Source: Istiophorus platypterus (Eukaryota; Chordata; Actinopteri; Istiophoriformes; Istiophoridae). From it: DNA of 64,000 nt. The notes under the pieces are model-generated. The model ran no database searches. It was not told where the DNA came from and saw only the letters and a program-made list of their open reading frames with translations. The position numbers and the translations under genes are program-made. Location of the stretch: contig CM029121.1 in NCBI GenBank assembly GCA_016859345.1, positions 25,552,675 to 25,616,674 of the forward strand. The letters run 5' to 3'. This document shows, one piece after another, positions 1 to 11,960 of this stretch (within the stretch, counting starts at the first letter, position 1; each line of letters begins with the position of its first letter).

Positions 1-2050
1 CTGCAATAAATGTTCTCCTTTCTGTTGCACTTGGATTCACTGGCCTGGCTTAGCAAAATCTCTCTTTCTAAATTAATTTGGAAGTTAGCACACAAAAAAA
101 AGTTTCATTGGTTCAGTTCATAGAGAAATGAACATAACTGTCGATTGCCAAAGGCAATTCCTCAAATAAACTGTAACAGTACAACATGATGACCTCATGG
201 TAAACAATGAGAAATATGCATTTTGAGTGAGGTAAGCAGAATGACTCAAAACCTTCATGCTTGCTCAACCTCTGTAGTTTTTCTTCCTCCTCGCTCCCAT
301 TTCAATCAGGCCTCCGGGGTCTTGACACATTTTTTTTACTTCAACCAATCAGATTACACCAGGATCTTGATTTTTAAAAAAGTTAAAAAAAAAAATTAAA
401 AAAAAATCTTTCATGACCTCGATGGAAAACTTAAAGAGGTCAGAGAAAGATGCGCGTGAGAAAAGATAGTCAGGCCTTTTTTTTTTTTTCTCAAACCAAC
501 GTTATGTTTAAAACATTTCAAGATAAGTACAGTGACAAACTCAAGGCCGTAGGCCCGAAAATTCAAGCAGCGTTTCCTGTCCAAAACAATATCAGGCCTC
601 ATAAGGAAGGATGTTTTCGCTTTAATCCATGATCTTCATCTAACCACCGATCACTCGCAGGAAGCAACGAAAAAATCTAAAAATAAAATTAGGAACAAAA
701 CTAAAAGGATGTAATGTTTAAAAAAAAAAAAAAAAAAAAAAGGAAGTGAAAAATGCAAGTAGGGAAAGTTGAGCCACTGACATGATAATCAAATTTCAAA
801 AATGAGGAGTTGAGCAAGGGCCCAGAGTAAATTCTGTTCAGATGCAAGTATGCAGGTTTTCCTGGCTTTGCCACTTTGGCCTTTTCTATAGTTTGTTAAA
901 TAAAGAAAATTCATGGGGGGGGGTCACAACATTTATTCGTTTAGTATTTTGATATAGTTATATTGTTAACCTGAAATTCAATATGCATGTTCTTCGACAT
1001 GACTCCTAATTGGACAGAATGGAAAGAGACGAAGTCCACATTTATGGATTTGGCGCTCAGCCAGTCAGGAGTCCACGAGTCCGGGATCCTGTCGAATAAA
1101 ACGAAGAGCAGGTGCTCTGTCATGTCCACCCTCAATCGGCTCCGCCCTCAGGAAACCCGCGGCGGCCGCATTTAGAGCGAGGCGCAAATGTTAAGAATAT
1201 TCCAGCACTGAAAAAAAAATAAGGAAGTGAAGGTTGCAGTGAATCCTGGGAGATTCATTATAGTGACGACTGAAAAATCACCAGCTACAAAACACAACGT
1301 TTATTATAACCCCCCCCCCCCAAAATATTCTAAGATCACTGTTTTGACCTTGTCATTAATGAGTGTGTGAACTGATGGGGGGGGGGGGTAATTGAAATGA
1401 TTCTGGCATAAGGATGAAACATGAAACTGTCCGAATAATCCCTGAAGTCTGAAATCTACTCTGTGGTTGGGAGGAGTCTGAGGGATCCCTCCTCTGAGGA
1501 CCACGAATGCCTGTGCAAACACCAGCTGGGATTTGCAGCAGTAGAGATTGACCGGCGGACATTTCCCTCCTGGGCCCTTTCACTCGAGCTGTCACGCCCC
1601 TTTGCTCGACCGCACCGGAGGGACCTCGGGCCTTTTTTTTCCCATGTCGCACCGGGTGTAAGTCTCAGGTGACGACGAGTGCCCGTTGGCCACCGCTGTC
1701 GTCTACCTGAAGGAGCCTCCAGACATTTATCGGCCCCTGTTCTTACTCTGCCACATGGGGATGGGCTAAATTTATCCGTGCGGGCATAAAGCCTGCACCC
1801 ACGGATTCCGTGTTCCGTGTACACAGTGTATCTGAAAATGCTCATGCATGCTGCATAAAAATCCGAACCACCTGTGATTTCGTGCAGTAAGAAAAATAAA
1901 ACAAAAACACAACCAGTGTTGGTTTTCATCCTCGTCCTCAGCTCTCCCCACTTTAAATGCAACAAATTACACAAACTCATGATTTAAATGGAATTGATTT
2001 GTTTTCTTTTTCAAATTTTTGCATTCTTTTGCTTTGAGTCCTCTTTTGTA
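1..2050. other. Non-genic flank, no gene seen
   Basis: I see no exon with conserved protein character, no RNA gene and no intact transposon here. The stretch holds A/T homopolymers (for example the long A run at 720-740) and poly(C)/poly(G) tracts near 1311-1321 and 1377-1389. The overlapping frames on the minus strand at 1356-1980 are low in similarity to anything I know and are cut by homopolymers, so I treat them as chance. Confidence 0.6.
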
Positions 2051-2059
2051 GTGTGCAAC

Positions 2060-2342
2060 AGGAATTTCGGTTCACTTTTATTTATTTAGCACCACATCAT
2101 AACAGAGGTTATCTAAGGGCACTTTTCATATGGAGAGGGTCTATGTTGCTGCTCTATATAGTTACTATTTACAGAAACCCAATGATTCCCCCCTTGAGGG
2201 GATCCAAGTACCACGTAAAGATATGTGTGATAATAATGAGACTGATAATAAAACTAGTAGCTAGAATAAGAAGGCCAATATTAGTAATAATTAGACTAAA
2301 TAAAAGAAGGAGCAGTATGTGTTGAGCAGCACATACTGCTCC
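2060..2342 (+). repeat. Fish interspersed repeat fragment (LINE-tail type)
   Basis: The text starting with a TTTATTTA block, then a piece reading like 'agcaccacatcataacag', a 'ggcacttttcatat' block and 'acagaaacccaatgattccc', follows the layout of a very common fish repeat in which these blocks occur in the same order ('atatagcgccaaatcacaac ... aaggcgctt ... cagagaaacccaac'). The identification is from memory of that consensus. The copy is diverged and ends in a 13-bp perfect hairpin (2309-2342) followed by a G run at 2343-2358. It has no coding capacity. Confidence 0.6.
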
Positions 2343-5231
2343 GGGGGGGGGGGGGGGGTGTCACTTCAGGACTACGGGTCTGAGCCCACCAGCATCTATA
2401 ACAGCAAAACTTAAGGCCAAAGACAATTCATTGCACTGGAACCGGTTGTTTCGGGCACCGAGGCAAAGAAAACCTGGTTGTTTTTTATTGAGAAGCCGCA
2501 TTTTATACTGTACTGTAATGTTTTAAAGTAACAGGACGGGAGCCCCGAAGACAGAACTTCGCTGTAGATCCATCTCTTGATCTTTTGTCCCGTCAGCGTT
2601 CGAGCCCACAGGCTATAATCCAGTTTCGGATAACCCGATTCTGGATCCGGATTCCGGACCCGAGGGTTGTCCGGAAACGTCTCCGACGCCACAGAGGTTC
2701 GCGCCGCAGCCTTTGGCTCCTCCGGTCTCGGTCAATGACTTTTCCATAAAATCTGGAAATTCACTCCATCCGCGGAGAACATTTCCATTCTCCTTTCGAA
2801 AACGCTGGAACCTGCTGCTGAAAGCGTGCGACCTGTTCTCCGGCGTAGATTCCTCGGCCACTCGGAAACCCCTCTTTATTCCACGTACGGGTCTAACGTG
2901 GTGCCACAGTAGTCGCGAAAGAGCAGATTGGTGGGAAAGAAATGCTCTGCAGAGGGAAATATTCCCACCAGTCATCACCAGTGTAACTTAAACCAGGCCC
3001 CTCGTTTTTCATGTTTCCGCTTTATGACTCCGGCTTTTCATTAGTCCGCGGTTTCACTACTGCTCATTGGATTAAGATTTGGGCCTTAAATCATAAAAAA
3101 AAAAAAAGTGTTAATAGAAAGTTTTTAAAAAAAATTTGCACAGGACTTCAAAGACTTTTTTTTAAGATGTCGAACTATGCAACATACTTTCCTGGTCAGA
3201 AACTTTATCCATTATCTTTATTCTATTTTTCATCTATCAAACCCTTGACAGTGTTTGGGTTCTTTTTTTTCCCTCTCTCGTGTTAAACAGTTGCTTCACA
3301 CGTTTGGCTCCTGGTTTGTTTTTAGTCCAAACAACAGGAGATCATAAAAGCTTTGATTAATTCATTCCCCAGGACAAAGGCACACTGTAACTGTAAGTGT
3401 AACCATCTCAGTTCACGGCCGCGGCAACGAGGCGTTGAGAGAGGCACCTCAGTTTAACAACCCCCCCCCACACACTCACACACACACACACACAAACCCA
3501 GAGGGGATCGAGCAATTTTTCACCACTATCGCGTTCGATTTTGATGTTCGAGGACGATGCGCTTGGTCTGCAGGGAGATGCTCCTCTCCTCGCTAAGTGA
3601 TCCCTGCTGATACTGTCCAATTCATCAAACAGATAGAAACAGATAACGCGCTCTTATTCCGCATCGGCTGTTTACTTTAGAATTCCTCGGCACTTCCTCT
3701 GTTTATTTTAAGAAAAAGGCGACGGCAGCTTCCCCGGTCACGGAGACGTTTGGAAAGACGCGAACCCGTCATGACGGCGAGCCCGAAGAGCCCCTCTTCG
3801 GCTGCCGGAGGGGACTTGGCACAAAGACGTGACGGGCAACTTGGAAAACACCGTCAAACCCCAATCTAACTTCCCTCAGAGCGCTGGTCGGAACAGGGGG
3901 GAAAAAAGATGGCGGCAAATTGAACAACACTTCCAGTGTTTTTTTCCTGTTCATGGTTATAGTTTCACCTAATGAGTGGAAGGACGAGAGGCTGCTGACA
4001 GCTATTTAAATCTCTCCGCTCCTGTAATCAGGATCAGGTTGGTAGAGCAGGGGCAGGGTAGTTCAGGAGGATGGATCGGTGGATCAGCAAATGATGTCGG
4101 GGGGGTATTGAAAGAAAAGGAAGGGGGAGTTGGTAGGAAAGACTGTTGCCCGGTGAGTCCATCATGGGTAATTTTGACAAAAGGGGGGGGGGGGGGCTTA
4201 TGTCTTCTGGGATCATCACACACTTATGTATCGAGCGAGGTGGATACCGGGTTCCAAGATGGCGCCCCGTTCGCTCACATAGAGAACGGACGCTGCAGCG
4301 ACCCGCATACGATGGGAGAGAGAAGAAAAAACAAACAAGTCTTTAAGTGTAAAAGTGCACTTCAAGCCGCAGCCGCGTGCACATCATGCTGCCAAACCCG
4401 CCTCGTGGCCCAAGGGCTGCTCCCCGGGAACCGTCTCGTCGAACGCGGACGAGTGGGCGCCGTCGGTTCCGGCTCACGCGCACGCCGGCTTGCGGCCACG
4501 CACGGCAACCCGACGGAGGTTTTTCCTGGAGATCGTGCCGAGGGTCACGGATCCTTCCAGGCCCGTGCGACGGCGAACACGGAACAAATGAGGCAGGCTT
4601 TTTCGTCCTAGCGCCACAGACGGAGGCATGGCCTCACACTGGGGGTATGGGGGGGGGCGCTGGCAGCGTCTTCGGGGCAGATGCGCGTAATTCAGCGAGA
4701 GGCAGGAGGATTCGATTCCCACACAATTCACCTGTAGCGAGGTCTGCCCGATGATTGATGGCTGTCACCCGCAAAGTTCTGCATGGCGGAGTCTGAAAGG
4801 AGGCGAATCATGCGCGCTCTGGCGGGATCAAGGGGATTATTACACAAACACAACAACTGCCACACTGTTTCTCAATGTGACTGATGTACGAAGGTTGCCC
4901 AACAGCGCACGCATATCCAAGTGCAATTTTTATTCTTTATTTTTTTGAATTTGCACTCTGCGTCACCGCCACGAGTTTTTGTGGGGAGCTTCTTGCCAAG
5001 ACGTCTCCAATTCGATTTCAATAATATGATCCCTCGGTAATGGATCCGGTGTCATTATCCCCGCGTTGCCCTTTGGCTCCTGCCGCCTATTGTGTGTGCA
5101 CATTTGTGTGTGATGCGCCCGTAATCGCCGGTTTGTGACTATCCCTCTGACTCACACATACACAAACACCTGAATTAGAAGAGAAAAAAAACAAAGCAAA
5201 GAAAAAAGAAAAAAATAATTTTGTAACCTCG

Positions 5232-5272
5232 GAGGGTAAAAGTGAATGAGTGACTCATTCACTTTTACCCTC
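5232..5272. repeat. Perfect 41-bp palindrome
   Basis: The arms 5232-5251 and 5253-5272 are 20 bases each and exactly complementary, with a single G (5252) between them. The centre reads TGAGTGACTCA, which contains the AP-1-type heptamer TGACTCA. No transposon termini or genes flank it. Confidence 0.95.
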
Positions 5273-6283
5273 TCTGCTCTGTTTGCACAAGACCTTTCAC
5301 TCTCCATCAAGCAGTGAGGGAGTGAGCGTTGTTTTCTTTTGTATCGGCGCAAAAAGGCGTCAGGTGGGAAATAACAGCGAAGCCCTGCGGAGAAGTGAAC
5401 GATAGTAACCCCTAATGGAAGGAAGTGATTCGATGAAAGGAATGTTGCAAAAATTTTGTTTTCGGTTTGTTTGACTCGTGATAAAACTGGAACAAATAGA
5501 CTAAACAAACTTTTTAGAAAATGCAAAGTGACTGATTAAAACCAGCATAGTGCAGGTTCACTCGAGGTCCGTGTGAAAACGTCTAAATGTGTTCCACCGA
5601 AATCTGTCCTTTTAAACGGCATAGTTTTGTCCATTTCAATGCGACGTGCGGTTTTGCCCGTGACCAGTGCGGTCGGCCAGACTCTATATCTGATATCATC
5701 TCCCCAGACATTCCCCACAGAGCTCCTAGTGCGTTTTAGAGCTTTGTCCGCAGCTGCATTTCTGGGTTCATCTGTAACAACACAAGGAGAACGTTCATGC
5801 TCCGTTCAGTCCAACTCCGTGACGTCAGGACCCCCCCGGATCGGGCCATATCCCGACCGGAACACGGGGCCGTGGTCACAAGATCCCTTGAAAAATTACA
5901 CATATTTTAAAATAATCTCTGAAAAGTTAAGGGAAAAGTGCAAACGTGTGCACATGTGTGAAAGCCAAACTTGAGGTTTATTTGCTGATTCTTTTAATGG
6001 GTATGAACATGGGTTTAGCCCCATTTCATATGCTGCTGTATTAAAGGGGATACCAGAAAAAAAAAGACGAAGAAGTGAACCCCCCTGAAGAGCTGAGACA
6101 GAAGAAGAAAGTGGCCACCAGAGCTATGGTTGAACAATTAAAACCCTGAATAATCGGTAATTTTTATATCACACCAGAAAGTCAGGCCGATCAGAATGCA
6201 GTCCGCTGCCGTATCTGTGTACCACCGACGTGCGTGTCCCGGTGAATAAATGCACTCAGCGAACACACTCTGCAAGGGGGCCA

Positions 6284-6315
6284 GGGCTGGTGGGCTGGTG
6301 GGCTGGTGGGCTGGT
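6284..6315. repeat. 8-bp tandem repeat (GGGCTGGT)4
   Basis: Four exact copies of GGGCTGGT sit head to tail and are followed by a partial copy. It is short and lies in non-genic DNA. Confidence 0.95.
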
Positions 6316-6574
6316 GGGCATCGGGTCTTCCCGGGGAGCAGAGTTCAACAGAGGATTTCCTTTCCCTGTGGGAATGACGGCATTATTGGAATGAGATTTA
6401 ATAGTTGACCCCAATTGGGCCAGAAGAACTCCGAGGAGCACATGCGAAAGAAGTCAGTGTCAGCTTCCTTTAAGTGAGACTGCAGACACCAGAGATTCCC
6501 CCTTCCCGAGTTCTTCTCCCTCCGCCTTTCTCTCTGCTCCGTCCCCTTGTAAATTGACTCTTTTCCAGGATCAG

Positions 6575-6760
6575 CATCAGAATCGGAATCAGAATAACTT
6601 TACAAGGGGAAAATTGGCTTTGCTGCAATTTCAAAAAAAACTTAGAAAGGAGAATAAAACTAACATAGAATGATTGCAATAATAATTGCAATTGAATGGG
6701 GAAAAAAATGCAAATGTACAGTCAGGAATGTGTGAGGTAGAATCGCCGGGCCTCTTTAAT
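6575..6760 (+). repeat. Fish interspersed repeat fragment
   Basis: The stretch begins 'atcagaatcggaatcaga', continues with 'ctttacaaggggaaaattgg' and reaches 'tgcaaatgtacagtcaggaa'. This matches, from memory, the order of a widespread fish repeat ('atcagaatcagaatcagctttattgg ... gcaaatgtacagt'). It is diverged, and the right boundary is uncertain because the sequence becomes CpG-rich after about 6760. Confidence 0.55.
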
Positions 6761-7250
6761 GTTCAGCGTCCGGGAGGTCCGTGGTCCTGCCTTCCCGTCG
6801 GCGGTGCGGTCCACTGACTGAGTGAGATCAGGGGGAGTCCGATCCATCTCGAGTCCCTGGGGATCGGGAGGAAAGACGTCGCCCGGGGCGACGGATGATG
6901 TCAAGATGATGTGTGAGAGCTCCTGGACATTTAGCGCGGACGTGGCCGTTGGGACGTTGCACCTCGAGCCGTCGACGGCGACAGCGATGGTGGCGGCGGC
7001 GGGATCTGGACCACCCTCTCATAAGCCGTGTCCCCGCCAAAGCACATAACACGGCCCCTCAGATTCCTCGCTAGGGCCGTCGGCTCATCCGTTTTGCAGT
7101 CCAGTGGTCGCACGCTACCAATGGACGATAGAGGGGAGATACTCCCTTCTCCATCGGCCTCTGCTCTCTGGTCCCGGCTCTCTTCGGTCCCCGTCTGCAT
7201 CCTCTGTGCGTCCTCCTCCCTGTTTCCGAGGGGGTGTCATTAAGGCGTGG
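6761..7250. other. CpG-rich non-genic block
   Basis: GC content and CpG frequency rise sharply here. Several overlapping short frames exist on both strands (for example 6931-7200 minus), with proline and arginine runs typical of chance frames in GC-rich DNA. No exon, promoter partner or RNA gene could be linked to it. It may be a decayed continuation of the repeat just upstream. Confidence 0.4.
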
Positions 7251-7997
7251 TGTATTTTGCTAGCAGTTTGCCCTTAAGTAGACAAATGGCGGACTGGAAT
7301 GTTTTTGATAGTTCTGAGTCCTTGTTATCGGCCCTAATTCGGGCGTTTCTACTTGGTGTTTTTTGGAAAAATAAAAAAAACAAACCTTGTTTGCCACGGT
7401 CTGTCTGCTCTGTCCATCAAGCATAAAAAGATGTGAAACAGCTTCCCATGGCGACCCAGAGAAACTGGACCTGAATATCTAAAAATAACTGTTGAGAAAA
7501 TTTGAGGCATTTGTTGGGAGGGAACATTTGGGGGGGGGGGACTCTGTTTAAAGTGCTTTTAATCAATCAGTGTTCTCATTCCAGGATCAACATGTCGAAC
7601 TTTGGGCAACGAATGTTGGCATGTTTGATTATTTTCACATTTAAAGTTGTTCACAGTCTTGACGACATCAGTGCTGGTATAAAAGGTTGGACCGTAACTT
7701 CTGTTATCAGCCCAACCTTTCTTGGGAATTACCCAACCCCACACTCAGCTCTCCATGGAGGAGGTAACCGAAACAATTTCCACTAACCAGAGTTTGGTTT
7801 CCTAAAAACCAAAGTGAGAAAAAAATGAAAAAGAAAATCCTTTCACTTGTACATGAAACAAAATTTAATATCCTAAACTAATGATTGAAGCCAACATTTA
7901 CCTACAGAATATGGGATTTTTTATTAAAAAAAAAAAAAAAAGCTCACCTTCGTTGAAAATTTCATGTAGTGTGTTACCGTTTATTCTGTTTTATTCC

Positions 7998-8142
7998 AGT
8001 GGTCACATATGTAGCAAGGAAGGACCACGAGAAGCTCCAAAAATATCAAGGGCTGAAAGAGGAGCTAGAAAAGATGTGGCAGAGGTCAAGGTGCAGGAGG
8101 TCCATGATATACTGTGGATCCTGGCCGTGAAGGGCTCTACAG
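7998..8142 (+). mobile_element. Non-LTR retrotransposon C-terminal fragment, broken
   Basis: Translation of 8018-8080 gives a piece reading LQKYQGLKEELEKMW, a charged helix typical, from memory, of the C-terminal tail of fish retroelement proteins, where it is followed by a 'VKVQVVPVV-GALGAV' type segment. Here the following part is found only after a frame change (EVKVQEVHDILWILAV), so the copy carries at least one frameshift. About 145 bp are recognisable. It is a fossil with no visible function. Confidence 0.6.
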
Positions 8143-8519
8143 GTGAGTACCAAAACTTTAAATTGAATTTAATGTTAAGAGCCCAGCAGCAGGGTTTTTC
8201 AATGGTTTATAAACAACGTCAGGAAGATTTATTAAATCTGTGATCCTATCATGATGAGATAAAGCATGTATTAGCATCTCTGCTACATCTCTTGACACAG
8301 CAAAATCGAATTCGGCCTCATTTCTTAGGTGAAAGACTCATGATCAAGCTGGTGTCATAGTGTTAGCTTCAAAACTCAAGGATTGATTATGCGGATTAGG
8401 CCGATAAGATCTGGAGGTCAAGGTTCTCCTTGGTTGCTTAGTGAACTGACGCGGACGGTAATCAAGCTTTATCTGCATTTAACTGCAGAAAGTTGTTTAA
8501 TGCACACTTTTTCCCTTTT

Positions 8520-9300
8520 TACTGAATTTCAACAGTTTTTCAACACAACGTTTATGCAGCTCATCAGGTTAAAGGAAAAATACAACTGGTTGTTATCAGG
8601 ATACAAATGATAGGGAATGCTACTAAAACCACTGATAACTTGTCCTTGTGGTATCGTGTATATGCAGAATAAAGTGGGTCCCAAAGATCGATCCCTGGGG
8701 GACACCAACATGGCAAAGCAGCAATGTCCGTGACAAGGTCACCTACTGAGACTGATAGATTTCTATCTGTTAGAAGGAGAACCGCTTCGGTGCAGTCTCA
8801 GAAATGTCGACGGGGCGATTTAGCCTGTGAACTAGAATGTGGTGGTCAACAGTATGGAATGCTCCACTATGGTCTTATAAAACTTAAACTGAATAATCTC
8901 TAGCATCTGTAGCCATTGAAATGCCATCTGAGACAATAAGGGGCCATCTCAGTGAAGGAGAGTTTTACAGAAACCAGACTGAAATTCAAAAAACAACCCG
9001 TATTCCAGTATTTGAATAAATTTCTCATCAATGAACTTTTCTATAATATTGGAAATATAAAGGCAGTTTAGAAATAAGCCTGTAGCTCTCTGGCAGGGAG
9101 GGGCTCCAGGTTTGTTTTCTTCAAAGGAGTTTGAGCTATCGCCTGCCTGAAAGAATCAAGGAATCACCCTGATAAAGAGGAGTAGTTTATCATATTAACG
9201 GGTCAATGGGTCAATGAAGCTGAAAAACCTTTAAAACAAAGAGGTTGATAAGATATCTAATGGCCTCAGGGAGGGTTTCCATAATCCCAACAGGGCTGCG
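8520..9300 (-). mobile_element. LINE reverse-transcriptase fragment, degenerate
   Basis: On the minus strand this encodes pieces of a non-LTR reverse transcriptase of the fish L2/CR1/Rex-like type. In order they are an 'AFHTVDHHILVHRL' segment with 'VDISETAPKRFSF' (about 8880-8770), a 'GVPQGSIFG' segment (about 8715-8690) and 'YHLYPDNNQLYFSF' (about 8600-8555). The last corresponds to the catalytic YADD-type motif, here YPDN, which lacks the usual aspartate pair. Stops and frame changes interrupt the reading. It is an inactive copy; the clade assignment is tentative. Confidence 0.75.
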
Positions 9301-11500
9301 ATATCCTCTCTGGACGCAGGACAAAAGGAGTCCTGGATGGATGGATGAATTTCTATGGAACCACTAGGGAGTGGACCGTGCGAAGGTGAGGTGTTTTCCC
9401 CTGACATTTACAACCTCGTCTATCAAATATTAAATAAAGTCCCCGCAGTCACTGTTAAGAGAAGATTGTGCTGGACTCCGGGTCGCTGGACATTTATAGG
9501 AACAGAAGGAGACTTGTATGTTCTTGTGTCTTTCAGCCAAAAGGGTCCTTTTTAGCGACGATGCAGCGGCCCAGCACTGACCCGGTGATACAGAGGCAGG
9601 TTTCACGGGCTAAGACATACCGGTAAGCTGTTGAGGTTGCGTCGCAGCGGAGCATCGCTCAATCTCACCATTGTTGCCGGGCTCCTACCAGCAACTGGTT
9701 TGACTCCTTTTGTGAGGCCTGTGGAATGCGGTGATGGATTCTCTACAGTCCCCGCTTCTGATTAATCTTTCCATTGAGCATTGTTTTAAAGCTCCGGGGG
9801 ATTGTCATGTGCTCTTTGGCAACCATCGGACAAACATTCATGTATTTATATTAGGAAACAGAGAATCCTGCCTCGCTGCTCTGACATGAATACCGCTTTT
9901 CCCAAAGCTCCGCTGCGATTGGAGAATCACTGATTGCTTACCCGTGGCCCGGGTAAGAGGCCTGCAAAACCCATGATGAGGTTTTAGGTCTCTTTTTGAT
10001 TTACTGCTGCTCTCTGAGATACGTCTTTATGGTCGATACAGTCCCTGTGCGGGAAACCATTTCTCTCCTTTTAAAACCTTAAAAAACAAAAAACAACAAA
10101 AAAACCCCCAAAACATACCAAATATAAACCAGTTTGCAGAAACAGAATGTTACAGGGAAAACGGGTTTTGTGGGAGATAAGTTGGGGTAAAGTTAGTTAT
10201 CGTGTCTGGCCATATGTACTCTATGTGTAGTTGTATTTGTAATAATTGTGTTGGGGACAAATAACTGGTTTCCCAAAAAAGTATCCTTCGAATTAGGGAT
10301 AAATGTCCACTTACGGATAAATGTCCACTGAGGGATAAATCTTCACTTCCAGATTTATATTTACACAGTTTGTTCAGGGGTTGATGGATGGACATGTCGA
10401 GTGCATGACCGTCGTTGAGGACACGGGGTTATTTCTCATCTCAGAGCTGCAATGGATATTCCCCTTTTTATTCACTCTCTGTTCTCGGCCGAGCGTTTGA
10501 GTGCCTAACTACAACCATGCCTTGAACACAGTTTATCTACAACAACTTCAAGATTTTCCCAACCCTGACCATACTGGATTTATTTTCTATAGAATAATCC
10601 CACATGAATGTCCTTGTCCGGCCAATCCAAGCTGAATTTAAAATGCTATTCTGTGGTTCGTGCCTTGGATCTCCAGCCCAGAGGGAAAATATCTGGTTGA
10701 GGTTGGGCCCCAGCATGTGGAGCTCAGAGTCGGTCTTCTGGGGATGGATTTTAATCAATGCTATGTGCTCTGAAGCGAAGGAAAACCAGAAAGTGACAAT
10801 TCGTCGACAGCGCATCTGTCACCTCGGTTGGTTTGCACCATTGCAATTTTCCGGCCCGAGAGGTTGTTGCTCGCTGCTACAAGTTCAACACAGCTGACCT
10901 AAATTAAGGTAAACACGGGTGCGGTGAAAGTCTGTGATAGGCCAAATGTTAGGAACGGATTGAATATTCGTCAACAAACACATTGCTCCGTCATGCTTAA
11001 ATGGACACGATGGGTAACTCAGCAGTAAGCTAGTCCCGTTGACGTCCCCCTGGATGTACTGTATTTTTACATTTTAGACATTGACCCATCCGAGTCATTC
11101 CGCCAGATGATGCGCCTTATCTGCGGTATTTGTTACACTTTTTGTTTTTGTGCCACATCTGAGAAAGAACGGTTGTCTTTATGTCATAACACTAAAAGAG
11201 GGAGATGGCTTTTGTTTGCATTTGTTTTTTTTGTCAGCTGGCTTTCAGTATTATCATGTTTCCCCCCTTTGAAATCGGTCAAAAGAGAGACTGAATAGGG
11301 AAGCGGCGCGTCATTCAAGTGTGGGTAACACGGCAACACCCATCCAATTCCCTTTGTTGACGCGTTTGCAATTAAACGGCTTCGGGGACACATTCGGTTA
11401 TGGCGGGTTTATTTAACTGTTATAAGTTTAGGAAATTATTTAAAAAGAACAAAACAAAAAAAAGCATATTGTACAGCAGTGTAGGAGCTCCTGTTTGGGA
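9301..11500. other. Non-genic flank
   Basis: No exon or RNA gene was recognised. The only structured piece is the 18-bp triplicate at 10297-10350. The pair of overlapping frames at 10537-10897 has no domain I can name, and I regard it as chance. Confidence 0.5.
10297..10350. repeat. 18-bp tandem triplicate
   Basis: Three head-to-tail copies of an 18-base unit starting GGATAAAT (10297, 10315, 10333) are present. The first two are nearly identical and the third is diverged. Confidence 0.9.
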
Positions 11501-11800
11501 TTATTTATCCAGCTCTGATTAAAAATAACAGCTCACCAGATGGCCCCATCGAAGCTGCGGCAGGCCTTCGCGTGGGGGCGGCGGCAGCGGCGGCGGGGGG
11601 AGGGGGGGGCTGACCAATGTTCCCCTCGGAGAGGAAGCGCGGCCGCATAGAAACGGGATCCTCTCCAGAAATAAAAGGCCCGAGTTAAGTGACTCATCCT
11701 CGGGCAGAGCTGAACGGGGGCCCGAGAGCAGCACTCAAGCCACTGAGTCACGCTGTGGAGGGGCGACCTTAGATCGGATGACGGGGGGGGGCTGGAGTCG

Positions 11801-11860
11801 CTCTCTCTCTCCCTCTCTCTCTCTCCCTCTCTCTCTCTCCCTCTCTCTCCCTCTCTCTCT
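11801..11860. repeat. (CT)n/(CCCTCT)n polypurine-polypyrimidine tract
   Basis: About 60 bases of uninterrupted pyrimidines in CTCTCT and CCCTCT units follow a G run at 11783-11790. Such mirror-like tracts can form triplex DNA. Confidence 0.95.
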
Positions 11861-11960
11861 GCGCCGAGGTGACACCGAACAAGAGCTCTCAAGGCCCCCC
11901 TTGTCTGACTGATTCATCCACATACAGCCCCCCCGTCCCTCTCCACCCACACAGGTGATC

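Larger units (their letters stand above)
2343..6570. other. Non-genic flank
   Basis: No gene is recognisable. A CpG-rich part at about 4240-4740 opens a 211-codon chance frame (3976-4611), but its composition changes along the frame and no domain is visible. A perfect 41-bp palindrome lies at 5232-5272. There is a short (CA)n near 3470-3493 and a G run at 4183-4196. Confidence 0.55.

Noticed and set aside
1456..1980. 174-codon open frame on the minus strand
   Set aside because: No recognisable motif; competing frames overlap it and it borders homopolymer tracts.
3976..4611. 211-codon open frame on the plus strand
   Set aside because: It lies in CpG-rich DNA with overlapping frames on both strands, shifts composition along its length and shows no domain or splice signals.
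4685..4725. B-box-like GATTCGATTCCC
   Set aside because: No A-box at proper spacing and no tRNA fold.
10537..10897. Pair of open frames on opposite strands
   Set aside because: They mirror each other with no recognisable protein; likely chance.
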